Of a DNA stretch of 33,092 nucleotides, positions 1 through 14,516 are shown piece after piece. Source of the stretch: Saksenaea vasiformis B4078 (lineage: Eukaryota; Mucoromycota; Mucoromycetes; Mucorales; Saksenaeaceae); the NCBI GenBank assembly GCA_000697055.1, contig JNDT01001625.1, forward strand, positions 1 through 33,092, written 5' to 3'. Positions within the stretch are counted from its first letter, which is position 1; the number at the start of each line of letters is the position of its first letter. Below the pieces are notes generated by a model. That model was not told the DNA's origin, ran no database searches, and saw only the letters and a program-made list of their open reading frames with translations. The position numbers were made by a program, and so were the translations under genes.

Positions 1-290
1 TAATCGATGAATATTTAACTTCCCAGATCTGCCCCCTATGCAATACCAGAAACCTGAAAAACGCAAAGGAAAAACCTGATTTGCAGAAACAGACTTCGCG
101 GATACACGCTGTACTGGAGTGTCACAATAGTTCATGTACGGCACGTTATTGGAACCGCGACCGCATGGCGGCGAGCAATATACTCAATGTTTTTCTCCAT
201 ATGTCCCGCAACAATAATAAGCGCCCAAAAGCGTTTCAACGTCCCCAGAATACCGCCGAAAGACAGACGGCCGTATCCCTTGATAAGTAG
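1..290 (+). CDS. Fanzor/TnpB-like RNA-guided nuclease, C-terminal end (5' part outside window)
   Basis: The frame is open from base 3 to a TAG at 288-290 and covers only about 95 C-terminal codons; the gene starts before the window. The pattern is that of the TnpB/Fanzor C-terminus: a T-S-x-x-C-x-x-C pair (TSQICPLC), a spacer of about 30 residues, a second pair C-x4-C (CHNSSC), then WNRDRMAASNIL, where the Asp of NRD corresponds to the third RuvC catalytic acid. A basic tail (NNNKRPKAFQRP) follows. Family members are eukaryotic OMEGA nucleases spread by transposons and guided by a short RNA derived from the element's end. Whether this copy is intact cannot be judged because the RuvC-I/II parts are missing. 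A degenerate copy, or another OrfB-type transposase, is possible; the zinc ribbon plus NRD motif makes the superfamily call fairly firm. Confidence 0.72.
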   Translation, partial: IDEYLTSQICPLCNTRNLKNAKEKPDLQKQTSRIHAVLECHNSSCTARYWNRDRMAASNILNVFLHMSRNNNKRPKAFQRPQNTAERQTAVSLDK

Positions 291-673
291 CATGGGTGCA
301 CACGTGCTTCTTGTTAGATATAAATACATACAAAGTGTGGAAAACTTTCTGCATCATCTGAACCTTCATATCTTTCTTCCTTGGGAGTTGACTGCTCGTC
401 CACACAATGTTTTGCTGATCACTCAGCGAGGAAGTTAAGTCGGTGAGTCCCTAAGAGAATAATAATGGTAATGAATAGGCGGCCATCATGGTTTTCCTTT
501 ATCTTACATCTAGTGAACTCATTACATCCGTGATGTAGCCTGCATACGATTTCAGATCCACGTTCTCGGTTTCGTTCAGACCTTGTACAAACTCATAGAG
601 CTCTACAGGTATTTCTGACCGTCGCTTGAGGCCAACGCCACACTGAAGGACATTGAATCTCATGAGACTTTTG

Positions 674-707
<34 letters not shown>

Positions 708-757
708 TAGTAGTTAGTAACGGCTTCTTAATCTAGAGCGCTGGAGTCTTGCGTAGC
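291..757. other. Intergenic 3' flank of the Fanzor-like gene
   Basis: No supportable coding region. The first 150 bp after the stop would be where an OMEGA RNA or element end is expected for a Fanzor element; I could not recognise a defined end or target duplication. The stretch ends in an AGT-repeat microsatellite. Confidence 0.4.
675..707. repeat. (AGT)n microsatellite
   Basis: About eleven perfect AGT triplets, followed by two degenerate TAGT units. It lies about 50 bp beyond the stop codon of the minus-strand gene at 758-1411, so probably in its 3' UTR. Confidence 0.9.
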
Positions 758-1411
758 TTACTTCAGGCGATGCGCAGCTTCGTCTGCCCAATTCCCAGCT
801 ATCCATTCGTCCATGCAAATTTTATCATCGGCTGTATTTTGCATCTCCTCTGAGAGACAAGATCGGGGACGCTTCCCAGCTAACCCATCGGCAAGTTCTG
901 GCTGTGATCGCTTCGACGATGCAAAGCTTCCGGGTTGTGACTCCGATTCGCATGCGGCTTCTTTCAGTTTTTTGGCAATAGCCATGTCTCGCTGCTCGTG
1001 TAGCTGCGCATGTAGCTCACGTCTTCGACCAGTTATCAGCTGCACCTTCCGCTCCTAGACCATACGTTTATAAACTATTTTTTTTCTTTCCGACGCACGC
1101 ATGCATACATTACCTCTATCACTTTTGATGCCAAATCATCCCAATTGACAGTGTCGTCGTCGATAACACCCTATACAGTCGTTAATAACACCTTCGACGT
1201 TTTCTAGAACCAATACCTTAAGTGTGGTGGAAGCCATGAGAGTCGTAAACGTTTTGGTCCAATATCGTTTGAGGATGCTCCACGAAATTTCACCATCCCT
1301 CCATGGTACTGTCGTAATGACGAGCTTCTCATTCTCCCTTAAGAAAGTTGAAAGTGCAAGCTCCGAGACGTCGCTTCTGGCTTTTGTTTCGAGATATGTA
1401 TAGAATGACAT
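758..1411 (-). CDS. Unrecognised spliced protein, basic/coiled-coil, predicted nuclear
   Basis: Three exons join in frame on the minus strand: 1411-1217, 1170-1114 and 1054-758 (549 nt, 182 aa). The introns are 46 and 59 bp, GT-AG, with donors GTATTG and GTAATG. The N-terminal half is rich in predicted helix and includes a W-rich stretch (VPWRDGEISW, LKRYWTKTF). The middle (ERKVQLITGRRRELHAQLHE) looks coiled-coil. The C-terminal third is polar and Ser-rich with two basic clusters about 12 residues apart (SSKRS and GKRPRS) that could form a bipartite nuclear signal. I do not recognise a family. ATG 1411 is the first in-frame ATG, but the frame is open a little further upstream next to a possible acceptor, so this may be the C-terminal part of a longer gene, perhaps including the exons at 1925-2740. 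Confidence 0.5.
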
Positions 1412-1924
1412 GGCGCGTTGCTGCGGAAACTCCTATCTTCATGCGAAGAGGATCGGGTTGCCTTGACAATTTGATTGGTGGAATGTGTGGCGGTGACATC
1501 GGATAATTTTTTAAGTCGGGGTCATTCCCACACCATTCTCCCTCTATCTTCCCTACATTGGAACAGCAGATGTCGGGGCCGCCTGGCTGCTACTATGCAT
1601 TGCATATCGCGAGTCAGTCCGCGCTCGATGCTGTGAGCAAAGGTCGCCATGCTGCCACCATTTCCTTTTTTTTTTTGAAGGAATGCCGCGAGTATGTCCA
1701 CGCTTTGTCACAGTTCCAGATGTCCTGAGCATGAAGATAATATTGATGGATCTTTAGGTAATGTGAGCATATAACCTCACATGTACATGGTACAGACTTA
1801 ACAACTTTTATATGATGGAGATTGATGAAAGATCTACTTGGTTACACATCTTTACCTCTTCAACTATACTATGTTGGGATGTTTAACCTCTGGTTGTCAC
1901 CGTGCTATCATAAAAAAAAGTCGC
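1412..1924. other. Gap between two minus-strand gene models
   Basis: No supported exon. It holds a T-run (about 1667-1676) and AT-rich sequence. It could be an intergenic spacer or hold unrecognised exons linking the flanking models. Confidence 0.35.
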
Positions 1925-2740
1925 TTATGGTCTAGCATAAATGCTTCTAACTCGTTCTGTTCGTATTTTGATCAATCTCGCTCCAGCTATCCTCATCGTC
2001 CATAGTAATTCATACTATTGAAGTCAATTTTCATGTGGAAATAAAACATACCTGAAGAGGCTGCGCCGCACCTGCCTTCGCTCGTCTGAAGGCGACGTTT
2101 TTTCTGTGTCCTACCATGATTATAGCGGAAATGCTTACCTAAAAGCAGCCTTGCAGCCCAGTTTTTCCGGAATTTGCCAAGGAGAACACCCTGGGGTGCG
2201 TGCGACGGCCTCCAACAGCCGATAACCAATAACGTTCATGTTGCTCCATGGCACGTTCTCAGATGTATCGAGAGCTTTCCTAAGTCGTGCATCTAAAGCG
2301 GAAATCGCTTTCAAGATGATTATCAACATGACTGTTTAGCATATTGTCATCTGGTAGAGGCACTTCTGGTGCTTGCAGAAACAGTTCATTTGTCATCAAA
2401 GCCTTGGACGCTCCTATGGAGAACTGCGCCTTCCTCGTACTGGTTTCACCGTTCTTGTTAGTATAAGTGTATATAGGCTGAGTAAGTCGTCCTTCTTCAA
2501 ATGGGCAACGCTTCAACCGAGCAAAGCTTGTCAGGTACACCACCGCTTTCTTTTGAGAGCATCCTAACGATAGCGATCATCTCAGTATTTGAGCTTTGCA
2601 GGTCATAGACTTGAGCAGATAGGTCTTCTATCATCTTTTTCTGTTCAGCGATGATTTTGGCCAGCAATACAATGTTTTGACCGGTCTCCAAAAAGGTGTT
2701 AGCTAACTACTCGAGCTTTGAAGAGTACGATTTGTTTCAT
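1925..2740 (-). CDS. Unrecognised spliced protein with N-terminal coiled coil
   Basis: Six exons can be joined in frame: 2740-2729, 2685-2541, 2491-2333, 2292-2139, 2103-2052 and 2014-1925 (612 nt, 203 aa, TAA stop). Introns are 43, 49, 40, 35 and 37 bp, all GT-AG; the last two are short for this window. The start is a 12-nt exon (ATG plus three codons) chosen because the next intron has a good branch site and the phase fits. Residues about 5-50 form a heptad-like helix (AEQKKMIEDLSAQVYDLQSS). The central part has a conserved-looking segment, NVIGYRLLEAVARTPGCSPW, and the C-terminus is strongly basic. No family was recognised. The strong phase agreement across five introns is the main evidence that this is a real gene; the exact ends are uncertain. 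Confidence 0.5.
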
Positions 2741-3098
2741 GATAGATATGGGAGATTAGAATCTTTAAGCAAAGGCAGATTTAGAAGATAGAGAAGAGAG
2801 AGCGCTTTCAACTCCACTTCCGCTCTTTTGCTCAGAAATTGAAGGCAGCAGTTGTTCATGTGGACAAGCTTTTACTCTCAAACGTGCATTCGTACAATTC
2901 ATTGATCTATAACCGGTAAGCGTTCAAGTCTTAACTATGAAGTCTTTTTGTAGCAAAAAAGAGAGGGGTGATCCATTGTGTCACTCGATAAAGCATGTCT
3001 TTTTTTTTTTTTTAAAAAAAAAAAAGGCGACGTCTGCATTTGGAAAGCGCGATACTTCTTTCTTTTTGACTTTTGGTCACTACGTTTCCTTGTCTGCT
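2741..3098. other. Shared upstream region of two divergent genes
   Basis: This 358-bp region separates the minus-strand gene (start about 2740) from the plus-strand UCH37 gene (start 3099) and probably holds both promoters. Its most visible feature is a T-run directly abutting an A-run at about 2999-3025. Confidence 0.5.
2999..3025. repeat. Poly(dT)-poly(dA) block in promoter region
   Basis: About 14 T directly followed by 12 A, ending about 75 bp upstream of the UCH37 start codon. It is a perfect dyad and a nucleosome-disfavouring type of tract, often seen in fungal promoters. Confidence 0.7.
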
Positions 3099-4522
3099 AT
3101 GACAGCCGACGCGAATCCGCCAGCTTTACACAAACCATGGTGTCTCATTGACTCCGATCCAGGTAAATTCACCAGCTTCGTTTTCTCTTTCTCATGATTG
3201 AATTAGCAATCTTCACGGAGATGGCCCGTGAGTACGGGGCAAAGGAGATCATCGTTGAAGAACTCCTTTCATTGGACTTTGAAGAATTAGCGGCACGATC
3301 GTAAGTTATTGCATATTATCACGTCCTCATTCAACTTGCCTATAGTTCAGTGCTTGGATTGATCTGCGCCAGGTCATATGAAGAAGAGCCCATTCCTGAG
3401 GGGTTAGAGCACGAAGACCCCGATCGGGAGAACGTTGTCTTTTCATGTCAAGTATGTTGACCAATTTTTTAAGTGTATCTTAGTAACTTATAGACCAAAC
3501 TTAGGTAATCACGAACGTATGTGCCACTCTGGCTCTTCTAGGCGTGTTGCTTAACTGCTGTGCCTCAGTTGATATTGGAGACAATTTACAAACATTCAAG
3601 GACTTTACTGCTGGATTTGATGGCGTTGCAAGTTTTTATTCCTATTTCCTTTTCGCTTTTTTTTTTCTTACTGATTGTTTTACTAGACTCGCGGTATGGC
3701 GATAGGAAACTGCGAAAAGTTTCGTGCGACTCACAACAGTTTTGCAAGGTAGCGGGTTTATTCACTTTTTTACTATCGAAAATTGAAGGGTGGTTTTGTA
3801 GCGCACAAATGGAAGCTGAGGCAGATATGGTTTCTGAAACGGAATCAGACGGCAAGAACCAGCTGGTGGACGAAGCTGTATACCATTACATTACGTATGT
3901 TCCGATTGGCGGTTATGTGTGGGAACTGGACGGTTTGAAGAAATATCCTGTCAAGCTAGGTACGCTTGAAGCCAAGCGTTATTGTTCTGCTCATTTTCAT
4001 TGATAGCAAGTTGCAATGAAAATAATTGGTTGGAAGTACTGAAGCCGATCGTTCAAAAACAACTGAATTCGTAAGTGGTGTGTGTGTGTGCGTGCGTGTG
4101 TGTATGTTCTCGTTATCAAATGACTTAACCCACTCTCTTTAACTAGCGATGTAAAATGCAGTCTAATGGCCGTCGTAAAGGACTATACGCACAAATACAA
4201 AGACGAAATCCGTGTCAACAATGACATCGTCGCAGAGCTGGATAGAGTGATGGAAACCTATTGCGGAGAAAAAAGAAGCAGGGAGAATGACCAAGACGAA
4301 GCTGAATCGCCTGCGAAAAGACATGTCCAGAAAGTGTTAAATGATGCAAAGTGCGAAGCCTTAAGTAGGAAACACATGGCGCACGAGAAGATAAAAGAAA
4401 TGCAGTTGCTTGAACAACGCAATCAGATGGAAGTTCAGCGGCGGCGGCATGACTATACACAATTTCTGGAATGTCTGCTTACTAAATTGCATGACCGAGG
4501 AATCCTGCAAAAGATTTTGTGA
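3099..4522 (+). CDS. uch2: Ubiquitin C-terminal hydrolase, UCH37/UCHL5 type
   Basis: Eight exons join to 1044 nt (347 aa): 3099-3162, 3207-3300, 3346-3451, 3505-3624, 3687-3748, 3802-3959, 4007-4070 and 4147-4522. The product is a cysteine protease that trims ubiquitin chains; the family member UCH37/Uch2 works on the 19S proteasome cap. The N-terminus reads WCLIDSDPA-FTEMAREYG, the family opening. The catalytic Cys is in VITNVCATLAL (about residue 93), the His in the stretch around YHYITYVP, and the Asp in WELDGL. The C-terminal UCH37-like domain is present and ends RRRHDYTQFLECLL, distinguishing it from short UCH-L1/L3 enzymes. A charged, Lys/Glu-rich helical segment precedes it. The exon 4 donor is a non-consensus GTTGCA, forced by homology and phase. 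All catalytic residues are present. The symbol is from the S. pombe orthologue. Confidence 0.93.
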
Positions 4523-4961
4523 TAATCAAGCTAATGATATCAAATTGTACAAAAGAAAAAAAAAAAGGCGTGTTGTTTGTAACTTTTTATGTTTTATTTG
4601 AATGGAGTCATCTATCCGTGTAGTTTTTTTTTTGGTCCACTTAAAATAATTCTGATCATTGGCTTCGTCGCCATGTCATTTGTTTCATATGTGTTGCTAT
4701 CTTCCATCGTCATGGAATAAATCAGCGTTGAGAGAGAGAGAGACGTTCCTTGTGGCCTAAGAACGTTTGGTTCTAGCCAACTCGCTGAAGAAAAAAAAAA
4801 AAAAGATGGGCCAGTACATTGACTCTTTTTATCCACTGGGCACGATCTTTCACGGGATGAAAATCTGAGCTCCCCAATTGGGTAACAGTAAGCATGCTAT
4901 TTCGGACAAAAGCAGGTTTCTTACAGCAGCCTTTCGTTTTTTCACCTCGCTTCCATAATCA
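4523..4961. other. Intergenic region UCH37-Pan1
   Basis: No coding region supported. It carries a short GA repeat (about 4730-4741), an A-run (about 4789-4804) and T-runs, and should hold the UCH37 3' end and the Pan1 promoter. Confidence 0.5.
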
Positions 4962-7900
4962 ATGTACTCGAACGCGGGGATGCCACCACGGCAACTCCCA
5001 TCATCAGCTTCTAGTCCCTCCAAAGGTTCGGTCATGTTAAAGATGATCAACCCTGTACTGACATGCAAACGTTCCAGGCATTCGACTGAGCTTCATCACG
5101 GCTGCTGACCAGGCTAAGTTTGAAGACCTCTTTGCTCGCGCGACCAATGGAGGAACACAGATCAATGGTAAAGTTAGAATGGTCAATGGGGCACTTGGGC
5201 TAACTTTTTACCCTCGGTTAGCAATGGCTGTGCGGGAGCTACTTACAAGATCAAGGCTCGACAATGACTCCCTTGCAAAGATATGGTATGCACAGTTATA
5301 TATATATGGTCTGCTATTCGTTTGCTGATGCATCGGCTCTAGGGATCTATCCTCCATCGCCACCGCTTCTTACCTTACATTTCCCGAATTTGCCGTGGCC
5401 ATGTACTTGACCTCTGCAAAACTGGCAGGCAAGCCCATTCCAAATGCTTTACCACCTGCAGTGAGAGAGGAAACGGAATTGGCCATGGCAACCCTTGCAT
5501 CCACAGAACCACAACCACCCCAAAATACATTGATGCAGAACCTACAACCCCAGTTACCTATGATGACAGGTGTTCCCCTTTCTCAACCACCACAGCAACA
5601 ACAACAACAACAACAACAGTTTCCCATGATGACAGGTGCTGTTCCCCAGCAGCAAATGCCTATGCATACAGGGCTACCCTATAGTCAACACCAGAAACCA
5701 CATCAGCATCAGCAGCAACAGCAACAACAGCCGCTCCAACCACTGTCTTACCAGCATACGATGCAACCTAGTTTTGCACCTCCACCACAGGTACCTATGG
5801 CTACTGGTATCCAGTTGCCGCAAAAACACAGACTACAAAACAGTGATTTTGCTAGCAAAATGATGCCCGATCAATCTGGCATGACCAATTTGCTTGTTCC
5901 TAGTATGGCAACGGAAAAGATATCATGGAAAATTACCCCGGAGGAGAAACAGCGCTACCGTGAAATCTTTCAAGCTTGGGAGCGGTCAGGCACAGGCTAT
6001 ATGTCGGGTGATGTTGCAAAACAGGTGCTGACACAGTCGGGATTGGCGCAGCAGGATTTACTTAAGATTTGGAATCTTGCCGATCGTGATAACCGGGGAA
6101 CGTTGGATATCGATGAGTTTGCGATCGCTATGCATCTCATTTATCGAAAACTCAACAATTTCGATATCCCATCGGTTCTTCCTCCGGAATTAGCGCCACC
6201 ATCAAGCGTGCTGAAGAAGTTTGTCATTGGCTATCGTTCACCATCCTCGTACTCTCCCCCACCAGCACCACAAGCGTCGTCGTCTCCTATCAGTTCTTCG
6301 CGCGAAATAAATCGGGATCATGGTTCGGATGCTTACGTCTCAAGCGCTCGCCGAAAAGGCACTAGCAAGTTCTCGACGTCGACGCGTTCGCAGAGCTATG
6401 AAAGTGATTCTGATCGTGAGGAGGAAGAGGAGGAGGAGGATGATGGTTTGCATGACCTGCGTTATCAAGTGACGGAGGCAAAGAGGTCGCTTGATAAACT
6501 CAAGCGCGACGTGTCACGTAAGCGGGATGCACAAACAAGCGTTAGTAGCAGATATTCTTTGGAGGAACTCAAAGAGAGGATTCGCGAGACGCAGGAACAG
6601 CTGGCTCGTGTGGAAAGGACCAGCCCAAACAGTGGAAAGTATTTTTCAAACGCAGAGACATTGTTGGATTTGTTGGAAACCCAGGCGTCGTTACAAGAAG
6701 AGCTTCAATTTCTGTGCAATCGTGATATCCCCGTGCTTGCTCGTCAGATCCGTGGTGCAGCTGCAGAGCTGAGGGACGCGAAGATTCGTCACGCGCGCAA
6801 GAATGATGGTGGTCAGGACTTCATGGCGTTTATCCAACCTACTGGTCCAGGAGGCGCTATTACTGAAAGCGACCGCGTTCGTGCAAAAGCCAAGGCGATG
6901 ATGGCAGCGCGTAAATCGGGCGTTGGATCAAGCAAAGACGCCAACTTTGAATTGAAACGTGCAGAAGATGAAAAACAGTCTGCAGATAAACGGGCAGATG
7001 AATTTGAGCGTGATATGGAAAAGACACGCGAATCTTTAAGAGACTTGCGCGGTGATCTAAGTTATCTTGCTGCCATCCGTGACTCCAAGATGATGACGAA
7101 CAAGAAGCGGTTCGAAAAAGTCCAAGACATGTCTTATGAGCTTCGTCGCTTCCTTGAACAATTAGAACGAGAGTATTCCACAACAGCAAGTCCTGCTGCG
7201 TCTTTTGCCACGCCAAGCAGCACATTACCGAATTCGCCCGCCGTCGGCCGATCTCTGTCGGTTAGCTCCGGTCCTCCTCCTCCTTCTGTAGCTAGTCCTA
7301 GCTCAAAAGCCAGTACGCCCACACGTCCGAGAACTTCGGAAGAAATCAAGAAAGAGGTAACGGAAACTCCCCCCCCCCTTTTTTTTTGTCTTTTTTTAAT
7401 TAAGCTAGGTGGTATCTAGGCTGAACGACGTGTACAAGAACGATTGGCAGCTTTGCATGCCAAACGGAGTCCATCCGCTTCACCGAGACCAGCAACCAGC
7501 CCTTCCCCTGTCCAGAAACCGGACGAAGCGGAGATCGCTGCCCAACGTAAGTAGTAGTAGTAAAGTGATCAAGCAATCAAATAGTCTTACACGGTTAAAT
7601 TTATTATTTATTTAGAGCGTCTCCGGGATGCTGAACGACAGGCACAAGAAAAGTTACGTGAGCAGGAGACGCGACGATTAGATTTTGAGAAACAAGCAGA
7701 GACTGAACAGGAGCAGAAACAGAGGGCATTTTTAGATGAACAAGCGCGCCTGGAGCAGCAACGTCGCCTAGAGGAAGATGCTGAGCGCCAGCGAAAGATA
7801 GATGAACAAGAACTAGAAGAACGACGAAAGGCTGTGCTTGAAAAGGAGGAAAAACAGAGATTGGCACGTCTGGAGGCCTTGCAACGTGCAGAAGAGGAGG

Positions 7901-9490
7901 CAGAAGCGCAAAAGAAACAGCAAGAAATGCAACAACAAGCACAGCCAAAACAGGAAGAGCCTGCAGAGGCTAGCCCGCCTCCACCTCCACCTCCACCTCC
8001 AGCCCCTGCAGCACCAGTTGCTCCATCATCACCACCACCACCAGCTCCTTCCGCACCCGTTGCTGTTCCGCCTGCTCCATCCGCACCACCGGTTTCAGCT
8101 ATCCCACCGGCTCCCCCTGCCCCACCTGCTCCTACGGCAGCAGGAGCAGCAGCAGCAGCAACAGCAGAGGCGAAAACGAGTAGCAATAACCCATTTGCCA
8201 AATTAAAGAAAGAAAATGACACTGCAGAACCAGAACAGGAAAGTGCACCTGCAGGCAAGAGAATGAGCTACAATCCATTTGCGGCTTTCTCTGCCTTCTC
8301 TGCTACAACGGCCAAGGACGATAGTGATTCTGACGATGACGGCTGGGACGTTGTCCATAATGATGATTCCGAGGATGAAGACGAATTTCCCGCGGCAGGC
8401 AGTGCTAAGAACATGGCTGGTTTATTGTTCGCAGCTATGGCTGAACGACAAGGCAGTAAGTTAAAAAAAAAAAGAAACGTTTAATATCTGACAACTTCGA
8501 AAGGCCCCTCCTTGTCATCACGTACCGTATCACCCAAACCCGAAGCAAAACCTCTCGCGAGTAGTGACAACACGGACGCTATCCCTCTCCCTCCCCCTCC
8601 TCCTCCGATGGCTGATGGCATACCTCCTCCGCCTCCAGCTCCCGCCCCAGCAGCTGCACCTGCAACTGCACAGGTTTCAGCAACCCCAGCCCCCACCCCA
8701 GCTCCAGCTACTGGTGGTCGAGCTGCCTTACTGAGTCAAATCCAGCAAGGCACACGCCTGCGAAAGACAGTAACAAAGGATCGCAGTGGTCCAGCCGTTG
8801 CCGGCCGCGTACAAGGCGGTGATCCGCCACAGGCAGCTCCCCCAGTAGTTGTGGAAGCGCCCGCTCCCGAGCCAGCACCCAGTGGTAATTTCCTAGCGGA
8901 ATTGCAAGCACGTACAAACGGTACGGTTGCAAAGGAAGCTGAAGCTCAGGCACCCCAGGCACCTCAGGCATCCCATGCACCTCATGCCCCTCAAGCATCT
9001 CAGGAAGAGAAACAAGGTAATATCCACAGAAAGGGAAATGCCAGTGATGCTTACTTTTTGGACACAGAGTACATGGCATTGTGGGATTACCGCGGTGAGG
9101 GTCCTGATGATATGACATTTGATCAAGATGACATTATCTATGTGCAAACAGCTGATGATAGTCAAGACTGGTGGTATGGCACACATGCAAAGACAAACCA
9201 ATCGGGATACTTCCCGAAGAACTACGTGCAGATTAAGAAAGGTAACCTCCAAATAGAGAGAGAGAGAGAGAGAGAAAATATGTGTCTTACACATCTATTC
9301 TATATTAGCCGAACTAAATATTCCCGCCAAGGCATTGTACGATTATGACGGTCCTACCGACCAAGGTTGTCTAAGCTTCGAAGCCGGAGCATCGCTTGTT
9401 ATTTTGGACAAGGAGATGGATGATTGGTGGATCGCACGTTGTGGAGAGAAGAGTGGCCTTGTACCGGCTAATTACGTACAAGAACTATAA
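4962..9490 (+). CDS. PAN1: Pan1/intersectin-type endocytic actin scaffold with two EH and two SH3 domains
   Basis: Eight exons: 4962-5025, 5078-5167, 5222-5285, 5343-7356, 7420-7546, 7616-8455, 8504-9241 and 9309-9490 (4119 nt, 1372 aa). The frame closes exactly. Domains in order: EH1 (about 27-115, ending FPEFAVAMYL); Q/P-rich linker with four PM-x-TG repeats; EH2 (about 266-360, with EF-hand LADRDNRGTLDIDEF); coiled coils (about 440-680 and 787-900); proline-rich stretches; acidic patch with a Trp (DSDDDGWDVV, about 1022-1045); WH2-like motif (ALLSQIQQGTRLRKT, about 1140); SH3-1 (about 1249-1312, ALWDYRGEGPDDMTF); and SH3-2 (about 1316-1372, ALYDYDGPTDQGCLSF). Family role: Pan1 links clathrin adaptors to Arp2/3-driven actin assembly at endocytic sites. 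As I know it, yeast Pan1 lacks SH3 domains, so the C-terminus is more like animal intersectin. The first exon was chosen because it supplies an ATG with correct phase and a TACTGAC branch site before EH1. Confidence 0.9.
5560..5810 (+). repeat. Q-rich linker with repeated PM-x-TG motifs, coding
   Basis: CAA/CAG runs encode polyQ around four spaced copies of PM(M/H/A)TG between the EH domains. Similar L-x-x-Q-x-TG repeats in yeast Pan1 are Prk1/Ark1 kinase sites. These copies keep the TG core but lack the Q at -2, so a phosphosite role is only a suggestion. Confidence 0.6.
9255..9276. repeat. (GA)n microsatellite in Pan1 intron 7
   Basis: A perfect AG dinucleotide run inside the intron at 9242-9308, just after the donor. 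Similar GA runs occur in two KDM5 introns and in nearby untranslated sequence. Confidence 0.85.
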
Positions 9491-9509
9491 AGAAAGAAAA
9501 AATGTTGAA

Positions 9510-9520
9510 TTTTTTTTATT
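9510..9520 (-). terminator. Probable polyadenylation signal of KDM5 (AATAAA on minus strand)
   Basis: TTTATT on the plus strand reads AATAAA on the minus strand about 215 bp beyond the KDM5 stop and only about 25 bp from the Pan1 stop. If used, the two convergent transcripts overlap at their 3' ends. Confidence 0.35.
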
Positions 9521-9728
9521 TCCTAAAGATTAGTACAAAGACCAAGATAAACCTATCATGCGTAAAACAAAAAGTGTGGAGGTTCTCTCTTCTTTTTTTC
9601 TTCTTCTTTTCTTTTTAGTGAAGTTGTAATATAAGGGAGAAGAGAGAAAAAAAAAAAAGAAGAGAGAGAGAGAGACTATGCGAATGAAAAATACGTATGT
9701 TTTGTGACAAATGGGAAGTTTCGTTTGG

Positions 9729-14334
<4,606 letters not shown>

Positions 14335-14516
14335 AATAAGAAGATAGCAACTGAAAGTAAAAGCAGAAAAGAAAAAGTGAAAAAAAAGGGAGTGACGGAT
14401 TGGATGTAGGATTCTCTTCTGCCCGTCTTCCGCCAATCACGTTTTTTACGAAAAAATTTCCTTCATCATTCATCGCCAGTAAACAAACTAAAACCTCCCT
14501 TACAGCTTTTGATACA

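Noticed and set aside
1170..1217. Apparent frameshift and duplicated GGTGTTAT motif in the gene at 758-1411
   Set aside because: A canonical 46-bp intron (donor GTATTG) between 1217 and 1170 resolves the frame.
4850..5068. Minus-strand 72-codon open frame
   Set aside because: It overlaps the first exon, first intron and promoter of Pan1 on the opposite strand and has no motif or splice support.
7608..8258. Long minus-strand frame rich in Ala/Gly/Ser
   Set aside because: It is the antisense shadow of the Pan1 proline- and glutamate-rich exon; composition explains its length.
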